A stretch of 64,000 nucleotides of DNA from the NCBI GenBank assembly GCA_030762895.1, contig CM061069.1, forward strand, positions 90,095,548-90,159,547, written 5' to 3'. This DNA comes from Sophora flavescens. Taxonomy: Eukaryota > Streptophyta > Magnoliopsida > Fabales > Fabaceae. Shown here in pieces: positions 1 through 13,000 of this stretch. The position numbers were made by a program, and so were the translations under genes. Under the pieces are notes generated by a model. It worked only from the letters and a program-made list of their open reading frames with translations, made no database searches and was not told the DNA's origin. Positions within the stretch are counted from its first letter, which is position 1, and each line of letters begins with the position of its first letter.

Positions 1-445
1 ATTATCAACAAAAAAAAAAAAAACAATTTCATACATTATTAGCTATCATCCTCTCTTTACCATTTCTCCTTACCTAAACCCTAAGCTACAACAGCGTATC
101 ATAGCAATATCATCAACGTTGAGGAGAGTTTCCCCCTTCCTCTGTTTTGAGTTCATAGAACTCAGTTGTATACTTATATAATCGTCTCATCTAGATTTTT
201 TCTTATTTGTTGTCTCTTGTCAGCTAAATTAAAAGAAGAAAAAGGAAGAAAAGGCAGAACAGTGTTGTGACATTTCAGGTTAGGGCAGCCACCATTGAAT
301 GCTGTTTGAACTTTCTGGCAACCGGCGAAGGGTCGCCAGTGACATGTATATGATGGGAGCCTCCCACACATGAATATGATAGGATTGGGTGGATCTTACA
401 TATTATGAGTTTGTCAATCTTTTCGAATGTTCTGTCAGCCTTTAA
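1..445. other. Intron sequence without recognised feature
   Basis: AT-rich sequence in the callose synthase intron downstream of exon 1076-974. No conserved peptide, RNA gene or repeat boundary was recognised. The short open frame at 174-371 has no recognisable product. Confidence 0.5.
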
Positions 446-450
446 TAAGG

Positions 451-781
451 TGTATTAAGTATCTAAGTCCTACATTGGTTGAGTATATGAGCCAAGAATC
501 ATTTATAATAACTTGGACATCCCTCCCTCTATGAGCTAGCTTTTAGAGGGCCCAATTATTCTAACATGGTATCAGTGCCTACCACGATGTTGGGCCACCT
601 GCAGATGTCCAGTCCTGCAAACTTCACGCTCCAGATGTCCGGTCCTGGACGTGAGGGGGTGTATTATGTATCTAAGTCCCACATCGGTTGAGTATGAGCC
701 AATAACCATTTATAATAACTTGGCCATCCCTCCCTCTATGAGCTAGCTTTTAGAGTGGAGTTAGGCCCAATTATTCTAACA
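451..781 (+). mobile_element. TRIM-1 (terminal-repeat retrotransposon in miniature)
   Basis: Two short LTRs, 451-566 and 660-781, begin TGTATTA and end CTAACA, and differ by scattered substitutions and small indels. They flank only about 93 bp of internal sequence. That internal part starts with a primer-binding site TGGTATCAG (567-575), complementary to initiator Met tRNA, and ends with the polypurine run GTGAGGGGG. It has no coding capacity, which is diagnostic of a TRIM that must use enzymes from other LTR elements. AAGG occurs at both flanks, but a clean 5-bp duplication could not be fixed. Confidence 0.85.
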
Positions 782-973
782 AGGTATATTCCTTATTCTC
801 ATCTTTCACTCTTATCTTGAATCATATTCAGTGAACATTTTTCTTCTTCTTTTGCTTTTGGTTGAAATTGAAAAAGTTAAGTCCTTTATAATAATAGAGC
901 AAGATAGAATCATTCCAGTTTTGCCCCATCTTGATCCCATGATCATAGAAACGATCAAGTGAAAAAAGTTAAC

Positions 974-1076
974 CTGTTCTTCGTCCCACCAAGACTCCCA
1001 ACTATTATCTCCCTTTACTCCTACTCCTCCTTTGTAAAGAAGCCAACTTGTCCAATCATCAAAATCTTCCACAGTC
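974..1076 (-). CDS. GSL10: Callose synthase exon (last in window)
   Basis: Encodes TVEDFDDWTSWLLYKGGVGV and KGDNSWESWWDEEQ. The acceptor is ACAG and the donor GTTAAC. The following exons, which should encode the last membrane helices, are not found in bases 1-973 and must lie outside the window. Confidence 0.94.
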
Positions 1077-4000
1077 CTGTTCAACAGTTAACGAGATAAG
1101 AAAATTAAAAACTTCCTCATCTTATAAAAACAAATGGAAAAGGATCTAGTTAGAAATCAAACACGAGCAAATTCAAATTAAAAGAAGAGTAAACATGCAT
1201 TTTAGTCCTACAAAGACGCAGGTGGCATTAATTGGGTCCTTCAATATTAAATATGTAAGAATAGAATATGTGAATGTTGTGTGTCAATATGGTCACACAT
1301 GTATGCTATTTATAATCTTATATTAGGGTACAAGAGAATCAAAAATAAATACAAAGGAATCAAATCAAATCTCTAATTAGTAACGAACCCCTAATTACTA
1401 GCACCTATTTATGTACATATTAAGCACATGTTAAATATGCTTTCTAACACTCCCCCTCAAGCTGGAGCATATATGTCATATGAGCCAAGCTTGTTACAAA
1501 TGTAGTCAACACGAGAGCCTCTAAGGGACTTAGTGAAAATGTCAGTCAACTGGCCACTAGAGTTGACAAAGTCAATTGTGATTTCCCCTGAAAGCACCTT
1601 CTCTCTTACGAAGTGACAATCTATTTCTATGTGTTTGGTTAGTTCATGAAAGACCGGATTTGATGCAATGTGAAGTGCAGCCTGATTGTCACAGATAAGT
1701 TTAGTAACTTGGATATCTCCCAATTTTAGCTGTTGGAGTAGTTGCCTAAGCCATGTAAGCTCACACACAGCTGCTGCCATAGCACGGTATTCAGCTTCTG
1801 CACTGGATCTGGCAACAATGTTCTGCTTCTTGCTCCTCCATGAGATCATATTTCCTCCAATAAAAACACAATATCCAGAAGTGGACCTCCTATCTGATGG
1901 TGATCCTGCCCAGTCAGCATCAGAGTAACAAGTGATTTTGGCATTGCCTTTATCTTCGTATAATAATCCTCGTCCTGGTGCATTTTTGATGTACCGAAGA
2001 ATACGCATGACAGCATCCCAATGGCTATCACATGGGGCATTCAGGAACTGGCTTACCACACTAACTGCAAAGGTGATATCGAGTCCGTGTGGTGTGAGAT
2101 AGTTGAGTCTGCCCACAAGACGGCGATATCTTCCCAGGTCTTTCAATGGCTCCCCCTGACCCGGAAGAAGCTTGACATTGGGATCCATGGGAGTATCAGT
2201 TGGACGGCAATCAAGCATACCTGTCTCAGTAAGAATATCCAGAGCATACTTCCGTTGGTTGATTGAAATTCCTGAAGTGGACTGGGCAACTTCAATCCCT
2301 AAAAAGTACTTGAGAGGACCCAAGTCTTTTGTCTGAAAATATTTGAAGAGGTGTGCTTTGAGCCGCCGGATACCATCTGTGTCATCACCGGTAATGACGA
2401 TGTCATCGACATAGACAACAAGATAGATGTGCCCACCAGAAGGAGAATGGATAGAGAAAACAGAGTGGTCAGCCTCACATCGGGTCATGCCAAACTGTAA
2501 TAAAGTAGAGCTAAACAGACCAAACCAGGCACGAGGAGACTGCTTCAATCCATAAAGAGAACGGCGAAGCCGACAAACAAGTCTAGAATCACCGAAGCTT
2601 GAGAAATCACGGGACTGGTCCATATAAACTTCTTCCTATAATTCGCCATGCAAGAAGGCATTCTTAATATCCAGCTGGTGAAGAGGCCAATGATGAATAG
2701 CAGTCATGGCTATAAAAAGACGAACAAAACTGATTTTGGCCACAGGGGAAAAAGTATCCCCGTAATCTAGACCAAAAATCTGCGTATAACCTTTAGCCAC
2801 CAAACGAGCTTTGAAGCGATCAATATGACCATCGGGTCCAATCTTCACCGTATAGACCCAACGACAACCCACACTAGTCTTGTCAGGAGGCAAGGGAACA
2901 ATCTCCCAAGTACCATTAGAATGCAACGCTGCCATCTCTTCCAACATTGCCTTGCGTCAGTTGGGATCAGCCATGGCCTCACCTGTAGACTTAGGAATAG
3001 ACATAGAATCCAAAGCAGAAACAAAGGAAACATAGGAAGGAGATAAATGGCCATAATTTAAAGTACAAGCATAGATGGGATTAGGATTGCGAGAGGACCG
3101 AGTACCTTTCCGTAATGCAATGGTAAGTTCAGGCACAGGAGGCGTAGATGGAGGGGCGGTTGGAGTCGGAGATAAGACTGAAGGATCCCCGGAAGGAGGC
3201 ACCGCAGGAGCCTGTGTCCTCCGCTGGTAGGTACGCAAAGGGGGTGGAGTGGGAGCAACAATAGGTGCCGGAACAACTGCTGGAATATCTGGAAGGTCCT
3301 GAGTGAAGTTGACATCAAGGATGGTGGAGGTGGAGAAGAATGGGACAGCTTCAAAAAAGGTGACATCAGCACATACAAGATATCGTTGAAGTTGTGGACA
3401 AAAACAACGATAGCCCTTTTGCAAACGTGAGTAACCCAGAAAAATACATTTGAGAGATTTGGCTGAGAGTTTGTCTTTTCCTGGAGTTAGATCATGGACA
3501 AAACATGTGCAACCAAAGACACGTAGAGGGATAGGATAGAGTTCTTCTTGTGGATACAAGAGAGAGTAGGGAACCTGATTATTAAGAACGGAGGAAGGCA
3601 TGCGGTTGATAAGATAGCAAGCCGTGAGAAGCGCATCACCCCAAAAGCGAAGAGGAACATTATTGTGGAGGAGTAGTGTACGAGCTGTTTCAACCAAGTG
3701 CCTATTTTTTCTTTCGACAACACCGTTTTGTTGTGGTGTGTGAGCACATGATGTTTGATGAATAATTCACTGTGAAGTCATGATGAATTTCCCTGTGAAG
3801 TCAAAAAGGATTGAAACTGTGAGGACAAATATTCACGAGCATTATCAGTGAGAAAAATTTTAATTGAAGAACCAAATTGATTTTTAATTTCAGCGCAGAA
3901 ACTTTGAAATATATTAAAAACATCAGAACGATTCTTCATTAAAAATAACCAAGTACACCAGGAAAAATCATCAATGAAAGTGACAAAATAATAGTAACCT

Positions 4001-7000
4001 AAGGTTGAGCAGACACGACTAGGACCCCAAATATCAGAATGAACTAAAGCAAAAGGTGACACATCACTTTTATTGACTCGCTGACTATAAGTATGGCGAG
4101 TATGTTTTCCTAACTGACACGACTGACATTCAAAAAAAGGAACTTTAGAAAAGCTTGGAACCATGAGTCGCATTTTATTAAGACTAGGGTGACCCAAACG
4201 TTGATGTTCCAGGGTTTGAGAAGCAGCGGAGACATAGGCCACTGGCGGTGAAAGTTGATATAATCCTTGAGACTCATGTCCTACTCCAATCGTCCGTCTC
4301 GTACGCCGATCCTGGACATAAACAGAGTTGTTAACAAAAAGAGCAGAGTAATCAAGGGTGCGAGTGAGTTTGCTGATTGACACTAAATTAAAAGGACAAC
4401 CAGGAACATACAGCACAGAATCTAAGGAAAGGTTAGGAAGGGGATGTGTTTGACCAATGCCCTGAACTTGTATTTGAGAGCCATCAGCCAAGGTGACACT
4501 AGGCAAAGAATCCAAGTAAGACAGTTTAGAGAAAAGAGATTTGTTACCAGTCATATGATCAGAAGCATCGGAGTCAAGTATCCAAGGTCCAAGAGAAGAG
4601 GACTGTGAAATAAAGGCTACAGGATTACCAGACTGAGCCACAACAGCGGTAGGTGAGATGGGCTATTGGCCTGCCATGAGCTGGAGAAAATCATTATAAT
4701 CAGCAGCAGAAATAGTAACTTCCTCAGTAATATTTGGGCCAATGACATGAGCAACATTAGCATGCTTGGACTGTTCCCTGGCCTTGGTGCGGCATTCAGC
4801 TTCAATATGGCCATAGCGGTTGCAATAAGTGCAGCGAGGACGGCGATTGCCACCACCACGTCCTCCTCCACTCCGTCCACCATGATGATGAGAGTGGGAG
4901 ACAAGAGCGGAGGAATCGTTGGAAGCCATGAGAAATGGATCTGAAACAGGGGTAGAGAGGGTCGCCAGAGTGAAGGGAAGGTGGCGGAATAGTCGCCGGA
5001 CAGTGGGTCACGCCGGAGAGCAGCAGAAAAGTTGTTTGGTGGCGGGCGCGTGAAACGAACGCGCCGAAGAACAGCCGCGCGTGGAGGAGCGTGCGGCGGC
5101 GGTTGGTGGTGTGGTGCCGGCGCAGTGGTCGCTAGAGGATGCTGGAGAGGATGGTGGGGTCACACCGGAGGATGGAGCACGGTGGAACGGAAAACGGACC
5201 ACACAGTGGTTGCGGGTACTGTTCACCCGAAAATAAGAACACCACTGAGCAAAAAAATAACCTAAACTACTGATACCATGTAAGAATAGAATATGTGAAT
5301 GTTGTATGTCAATATGGCCACACATGTATGCTATTTATAATCTCATACTAGGGTACAAGAGAATCAATAATAAATACAAAGGAATCAAATCAAATCCCCA
5401 ATTAGTTACGAACCCCTAATTACTAGCACCTATTTATGTACATATTAAGCACATGTTAAATATGCTTTCTAACAAAATATATCAAAACAGTTTTTCAAAG
5501 TCAATTTTTAAAATCGAATTGGCCATTTAATGTCATTTTTTGACATCAAATCAATCATCCACAAGGACCAATTTGATGTCAAAATTAGAACTGAAGGACC
5601 TATTGAAAAAGTAATCTTTGAACCATTAGAATTGATGTAACTTGGTCATCTAGTTTCTTAGTTCATCTTCAAGTTAATCACAGAACTTGGGCAGATTAAG
5701 AAGACTTCTTGGAATTGAAGTAGCACAATCGAAGGATACCATTTCTGTCTGTTAAGAGTACATAGTAAGGAGGTGCAGTGTTGCACACTGTAGCACTCCC
5801 TAGGTAGAAAGGCGTAACTGATTCTGTTGATCAGTTACTGCCATGTGCATTCCAGCACATTGTATATATAGCTACATCAATGTAATACTCATATTAAGAA
5901 ATGAATACACAAGAGCTAGGTGAAGAAGCTTCAATGGCTTCCACCGATTCTCCTCGCCTGATTGGTTGCGTCCATTCTTGGCAGCTTTGGGAGAAGTTGC
6001 ACAATCATTTCCAATCGAAGACTCGTGCTCGAGCAAGAATGCTCCAAACAGAGCTTCGCAACACCAAAAAGGACGATCGTTCAATTTGAGTTTGTGCTTC
6101 GTGTGAAGGCACTCGTTGAATGCGCTGTACTCGATTGGGGATCCTGTGTCACATCAAGAACAAATGAATGTCATCTTGGAAGGTCTACCCGAGGAGCATG
6201 ACTCGTTGATCAACTTGGCGAGCACTCGCTATGATTCCCCTGATCTTGATGAGTTGGAGGTGTTGCTTCTTGCTCAGGAAATGCGTCTCGATCGTTACAA
6301 GCAGAGTGCCTCTCGAAACGCCGCCACGGTGAATGTTGCAAACGTGGTGGCCGCCACCACAGATCCTACACCGCAAGCGAATCTTGCTTAGATCCTACAC
6401 CGCAAGCGAATCTTGCTTAGAATCAACAATTGTACTTAGCCTCTTTATCGCAGTACTATCGCGGTGGCCGTGGCCGAGGTCGCGGTGGTCGCGTGGTGGT
6501 CGGAGTTCCATTCAATGTCAATTGTGCAGAAAATTTGGTCATGACGCTTTTGCATATTGGTATCGGTTTGATCAGCAGTACACTCAACCTTAGCAACCTC
6601 AACAAACCCCCAATCCCAACCATTTTCAGCAACCACCACATCAGAACAACCCACCTTGGCAGAACCACCCATCTCGGCTGCAACAACCAACTTCCCTCAA
6701 CCCTCGACCTCCCTTCAGGCATTCCTAGCTGCCTCCAACACCAATTCCTTCTCCAACCAATGGTACCCTGACTCGGGTGCCTCTCATCATGTCACACCTC
6801 ACATGCAAAACATCCAACAGCCTATCCCCTACGAAGGCTTAGATCGCATTCTTGTTGGTAACGGTCAAGGTTTGCCTATCTCCTCCTCTGGCTCATCATC
6901 CTTTCACTCTCCCTTTAATTCCAACATTAGTTTAGTCTTTAAAAATCTTTTACATGTTCCACACATGACTAAAAACTTAGTTAGTGTAAGCAAATTTGCA

Positions 7001-10000
7001 AAAGACAACAATGTCTTCTTTGAATTCCATTCTGATGTGTGTTTTGTCAAATCTCAGGGTTCCCATGAAGTCCTACTTCGAGGAGATGTTGGACCGATGG
7101 ACTATACAAGTTCACTGATCTTCATCTTCTTCCTAAGCAAAGTCTGTCTTCTAGTGCTTTGTCTTCGAATAATGTAGTCTTTTCTTCATGTAATGTTCCT
7201 TCCCTTCCCACTTAAAATACAGCACATGTACCACTTAACACTTGGAACTTACATTTAGGCCATCCAGGCAATGATACGCTCAAACTTGTCTTACAAAATT
7301 GTAATGTTCCAATTGGTAATAAAGTGAATTTTGATTTCTGCTCTTCTTGCTGTCTTGGAAAGGCTCACCGCCTCCCATCTTCATCTTCAAATACTGTATA
7401 TCATAATCCTTTTGAAGTCATCTATATTGATTTGTGGGGTCCTGCCCCAATGCTATCTTCTACTGGTTTCCACTACTATGCTTCCTTTATTGATGCGCAT
7501 ACCAGGTTTACATGGCTTTTCCTCTTAAAAACAAAATTAGAAGCTCTTCCAACCTTTCTTAACTTTATAAATATGGCTGAACTTCAATTCAATACAAAGA
7601 TTAAAGCCATCCAATCTGATTGGGGTGGCGAGTTTCGTTCCTTTTCCAAAGTCCTGTAGGAATTTTGAATTCAACATCGTGTTATTTGTCCTCATACACA
7701 TCACCAAAATGGTGTTGTGGAGCGCAAACATTGACACATTGTCGAGTTAGGTCTTAGTCTTCTTGCTCATGCATCTATTCCCTTCAAATATTGGGATCAC
7801 GCTTTCCAAACAGCCGTTTATCTCATAAACAGGCTACCAACAGCTTCTCTACAAAGAGAAATTCCTCACACCAAACTTTTCTCACAAAGTCCCGACTACG
7901 GTTTTCTTAAGGTCTTTGGTTGCGCATGTTTCCCTCTCCTTAGACCTTACAATAGACACAAACTTGAGTTTAGGTCTCACGAGTGTATCTTCTTAGGGTA
8001 TTCCAATTCTCACAAAGGTTACAAGTGCCTCTCACCATCAGGTCGAATCTTTATCTCCAAGGATGTGGTTTTTAATGAGCTAAGGTTCCCATACCAAGAA
8101 CTCTTTGAACCTAAACCTTCCCCTCCCACACCATCTGCCCTTCCCTTGCCTTCTATCCCTCTAATTCCCCCACCAACCCATCCTATACCAGCACCTAACA
8201 TCACCATTCCCTCACCAATCCAACCTGATCTATCACCCAACATCAGCTCATCTACACCCTCTCCCTCTGCCACTCCTAATCTGAACCCTCCTTCCCCATC
8301 ATTAGCCATTCCTAGCACCATACTTCCCTTCCCAACCTCTACCTCAGCTGCTGGTCCCATAAACACCCATCCCATGACCACTAGAGCCAAGTATGGGATT
8401 GTGAAACCAAGACTTCAACCTACTGTCCTTGTCACACATTCTGAACCTACCAATGTGAAATCTACCATTGCTGATCCAAACTGGTTCTCTGCTATGAAAG
8501 CTGAATATGATGCACTGATATTGAATGGTACGTGGTCATTAGTCCCTCTTCCACCTCACCGGCAGGCCATTGGCTGCAAGTGGGTGTTTCGTATAAAAGA
8601 AAATCCGGATGGTTCTATCAACAAGTACAAAGCCCGCCTTGTTGTCAAAGGGTTTCATCAACAACCCGGGTTTGACTATACTGAAACGTTCTCTCCCGTT
8701 GTGAAGCCCACCACTATTAGAATCATCCTTACACTTGCTCTTACAAATGGCTGGTCTCTTCAATAGTTGGATGTGAATAATGCCTTTTTGAATGGGGGCT
8801 TGGATGAAGAGGTATACATGGACCAACCCTCGGGCTTTCTCTCTCAAGATTCTGGTTTAGTGTGCAGGCTGCACAAGGCCCTCTATGGCCTCAAACAAGC
8901 CCCACGGGCGGGGTTTGACAAATTAAAAGGTGCTCTCCTAACCCTTGGGTTCACTGGCAGCAAATGTGACCCTTCTTTATTCATCTACTGCAAAGCATCT
9001 CACATCTTATACATGCTCATCTACGTGGATGATATCATCATCACGGGCAACTCTCCTTCTCTTATTCAGCATATTATCACTCAGCTGCACTCCAACTTTG
9101 CATTGAAGCAGCTAGGTGACCTTGATTACTTTCTTGGAATTCAGGTCAAAAGAACACATAATGGTTCCCTTCTTCTTACACAAACAAAGTACTTGAGAGA
9201 CCTTCTTAATAGAGCCAAAATGGCTGATGCAAAGCCCATCTCTTCCCCCATGGTTGGTGGCTGTAAACTGTCCAAAGAAGGTGCAGATTACTTCTCGAAT
9301 GCTTCCCTGTACAGGTCTATCGTGGGGGCTCTTCAATATGCCACCATCACGAGGCTTGAGATATCTTACTCTGTTAATAAGGTCTGCCAATTCATGGCAC
9401 AGCCTTTAGACTCACATTCGACAGCAGTAAAACGCATTGTGTTACCTAAAGGGTACTTTGACTCATGGACTTCATCTTCAACCAGCCTCTTTAGCCTATC
9501 CTTTGGTTCTCACTGGTTTTTCGGATGCAGATTAGGCATCCGACCCTGATGACAGGCGCTCTACATCAGGGTCATGCACCTATCTTGGACCCAACTTGAT
9601 CTCTTGGTGGGCAAAGAAGCAAACCGTCGTAGCTCGCTCAAGTACCGAAGCGGAGTACCGCAGCCTTGCTGCCACAGCAGCTTAAGTTATTTGGGTCCAA
9701 TCTCTTCTTCATGAGTTGCACATCACACTCCCACCTCCGGTCATTTACCGTGACAACATGAGCACGGTGGCATTGTCACATAATCCCAACCTCCATGCCC
9801 GCAATTAAGAGGCAGAATGTAAGTCAAGTGCATATCGAGCTATGGCTCTTACTAAGTGTGAACTCATCGGTTAAAACAACTTCAAAAATTGAGGTAATGT
9901 GACAGGACTTATGGAGCTGGTTTGTGAAAATCAAGAAACATTGCACATAGCTTCCCTTCCGGTCTTTAATAAATGAACAAACATATAGAGGTCGATTGTC

Positions 10001-13000
10001 ATTGTGTCTATGAAAGGAGTGTTTTGGGAGAGATCACTCTGATTTTTGTAAACTCCAATAATCAATTAGCAAACATTTAATCTTTATGCTCCAGCTTGAG
10101 GGGAGTGTTGGAAATATTAACTTGCAACCATTACAATTAATGTAACTTAGGAACTAGCAAGAGTTAAATATATTTTAGGAAATAGTACATCTCAGTAATT
10201 ATATTTCTTTTAAATAGATATATCTGTTAATCTTTGTATATAAATATCAGAGCTGCTGATGCCCAAATACACTCAAGCATTCACAAAATAAATACTCTTG
10301 AAACTGTCCTGTAGTTTCTTAGTCCATCTTCAAGTGGCACATTTTGATTACTTTAACATCTAAGGACCAAATTAATGACAATTGTATGTTTGGAGGACCA
10401 AAATAGGTGTTTATGATAAAAAATACTTAACAATAAAACCAAAGGAAGTAATTTAAACAGCAGACAACTTACTTTTGCCACTCAAAACCAGAGGGATTGA
10501 AAATGTAAGGAGCAAAAAGCCAAGAGATGACAAGGAACCAGCTGCTTAGAGTTAGCAAGATATATGTTACAGCACCTCCCTCTGCATACCCATATGCGAT
10601 GTAAACTATAAGAAGAAGCGCTATTTCAAGCCTGTTGCATTACACATAATACCATTAAGTGTACTTTCCTTCAATCTCAACCACAACAAAAGAAGAAAAG
10701 AAATTTTTTTACAAAAATAAACAAGTATTACTCACGCTTTGACAAAGTGGCTTCTAGAATATAGTCTGTAATTTTCAGCAAACTTTATGTGACGGACGAC
10801 AAACCCTCTGCCAGTTGCTCGGTACTATAGTAAAAGTCAAACACAACTAAGATACAAGAATCAACAATATATGCTGAGTTTTCCACAATAAATAAAATAA
10901 AATAAACATACTTTTGCACCCCCGTGGAGAATAGTTCGCCCAAAATAATGAGTTTTAGTTCCCAGTGAAAATGTGAAGAAGACAGAACACAACTGAAGTT
11001 GCATAGTGATAAAACTGAAAACCGCCTGCAAACATTTTCATAACACAAGGATGACGTTTAGATAAAATGTGCGTAGGTTGATATTTCTAAAGAAGGCTTG
11101 ACAATCATATGGATTAACCTTCAGCAATCCCAATTCAAGTATAAAACCCATTATCATTGGAACTGCAGTAAAAACACCAATCTGGACCAAAAATTGAGCA
11201 TTCAAAGCTGCATCAAGTGCCGTGTTACCCATCAACTTTGCCTCATGTGAGACGGCTTCATCAAGACCCGAGAACGCCTGAAAGAGGTATAAACATCAAA
11301 GAACAATACCAGGCTCATGGCAGTAAAAAAGAGTAAAGATATAGCCACAAGTTATTGACTTATTGCTATACAAATTTGAACAAAATTCATTTCCTTCATA
11401 ATGTGCAATGGCGTATGCTGCAGAATTGAGAAATAACACTCTCTAAACCAATATCTGCAAGACTGCAACTAGCTGGTATAGTAAAAAAATACTTACAATG
11501 CAAGTCAGTGCATGCTTTGAAGTATGACAGTTTTAAGAGTGATTTGTGGAATACACATCAACGGCTAAACAAAATTTCAGCCAATGAAATCCACAAGGAC
11601 TTTTACTATAATTGCAGCTTCCACATGCCAAGTACAAGCCAGCTCATTATCATATTCATCATAACAACAATGGGTATTGTTCCTCATCAATTTCTTACTA
11701 TATTGACTAAGTCATGACCAGGTCAAATGATCACCTTAAGCAATCTAATAACTGACATTGCTATACCGTGAGGTAAAAATAATTGTTAGAAAATCTGAAA
11801 AATATATGATAATATCTTTTTTATATCTTAGAATATTTTAGAGTATCCTAGATGATATCTCAGGATTTATTTTCTATTTATATTTTGGTGATTTGTTTCA
11901 TTATTTAAATAGGACTAGGATTCTACATTTAGTATTGTGAGAATCTGTGTGTTGTGTGATATTTTAGGAATGTTTATATTGTATCTTTTATTTTTTAGAA
12001 TTAGAATCTCTATTTAATTTTGTAATTAGTCAATCCCCAAAATCAAGGGATTTAATTTTGTAATTAGTCAATCCCTAAAATCAAGGGATTTCAAATTAAG
12101 GAAACATATGTTGTTTCCTAATGTAGATGCTAGGAACTGTGTATATATTTCTGCATCATTGATCAATAGATATACAATTCAATTCCCAAATTCTGATATG
12201 GTATCAAAGCTCCCGATCTAAGGGGGCCTGCTTCCGCGAGAAAAAAACCCTAAACCTGCTACAGTTGGCCTTCATTGCCAACGTATCTCCAGCCTAATCT
12301 TTACTTATTCGGCCTTCATTGCCATCATTAGTGACAACCTTCTTACCTCATTATGTCTAACGAAGAGGGTGAAGTTCTGGACACAGCGAAAGGAACAAAG
12401 GATGCCCAACCTGGAGAACTGCAGAACATACATGCTGCCTATCGACTGAACGGGAAGAATTACTTGAAATGGTCCCAACTCCTTCGGACAGTGTTGAAGG
12501 GATGAAGGAAACTGAGCCACATCATGGGTTCTGGACCAAAAAAGGGAGATCCCAAGTTCGAAGCATGGGATGAGGAAGATGCTATGATCATGGCTTGGCT
12601 GTGGAATTCAATGATCCCAGAACTTAGTGATACCTGCATGTTTCTCAGCACCGCAAAGGAAGTTTGGGATGCAGTGGAGCAGACCTACTCCAAAGCCAAG
12701 GATGCGGCCCAGGTGTATGAAGTAAAGGTGAAAACAGTAGCAACAAAGCAAGGGAATAGGACTGTTACTGAATATGCCAATCAACTAAAGTCCCTATGGA
12801 TGGAACTAGACCTTTATAGAGTGATCAAGCCTAAGTGTTCAGAGGATGCAACAAGAACCTGAGGCTATCATTGCCATTGGACCAGGTGCATGCTGAAAAC
12901 CATTGTACTGACCATGAGACTGAGTGTGAGTTGAATTAGTAGGCTGCCAAGGCAGTGGCAACAAGGGTTGTTGTTGCATAGGCAACTCAGGAATAGGAGG

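Larger units (their letters stand above)
1254..5474 (-). mobile_element. Ty1/copia element A, near-complete, TSD AAATA
   Basis: A 4.2 kb LTR retrotransposon on the minus strand inside the 9.4 kb intron. Its 196 bp LTRs (1254-1449 and 5279-5474) differ at 8 positions by eye, and the flanks carry AAATA at 1249-1253 and 5475-5479. A tRNA-Met primer-binding site (TGGTATCAG read on the minus strand) abuts the right LTR, and a polypurine tract (complement CTCCCCCTCAAGC) abuts the left LTR. The order protease, integrase, reverse transcriptase, RNase H is copia-type. Only about 340 bp lies between the right LTR and the gag zinc knuckle, so the capsid region is absent. Confidence 0.93.
5753..9805 (+). 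mobile_element. Copia element C, degenerate and truncated
   Basis: Plus-strand copia body with gag (5920-6600), protease (6656-7177), integrase (7230-7900), RT (8461-9400) and RNase H (9525-9800). The left end looks like a shortened LTR with a TATA-like TGTATATATAG at 5859. The right end stops inside RNase H (HNPNLHARN). No LTR pair or target duplication was found, so both ends were probably lost. It is the same family as element O at 56.3 kb, sharing the gag wording LDELE.LLLAQEM.LDRY. Confidence 0.75.
5605..10340 (+). mobile_element. Copia element E, old and internally deleted, interrupted by C
   Basis: The right end keeps an RNase H tail (9806-10085), a polypurine stretch (AGCTTGAGGGGAG) and an LTR of about 230 bp from 10108. 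The left end keeps a short remnant (about 5612-5676) that matches the start and end of that LTR with the middle deleted. Next to it, 5688-5752 encodes LLGIEVAQSKDTISV, a reverse transcriptase block. The left LTR, internal domain and right LTR are therefore all reduced, and element C sits between the reverse transcriptase and RNase H parts. Exact ends are uncertain. Confidence 0.6.

Noticed and set aside
567..578. tRNA genes at TGGTATCAG sites
   Set aside because: These are primer-binding sites complementary to the 3' end of initiator Met tRNA, each next to an LTR; no cloverleaf is present.
1..973. Possible next callose synthase exon (the block after WWDEEQ)
   Set aside because: I looked for the expected HIQTLRGRILE-like peptide in minus-strand frames of 1-973 and did not find it. 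The rest of the gene must lie outside.
10785..11048. Stand-alone short minus-strand ORFs around 10.8-11.2 kb
   Set aside because: They are callose synthase exons read through into introns; splice sites and phases show the true boundaries.
11119..11277. Assignment of the host gene to GSL8/CALS10
   Set aside because: The loop wording here (LMGNTALDAALNAQFL) and RSLGVDNYS/QKQRKAPEAADIALLLQR region look closer to GSL10 than to the GSL8 form as I recall it. A phylogeny would settle it.
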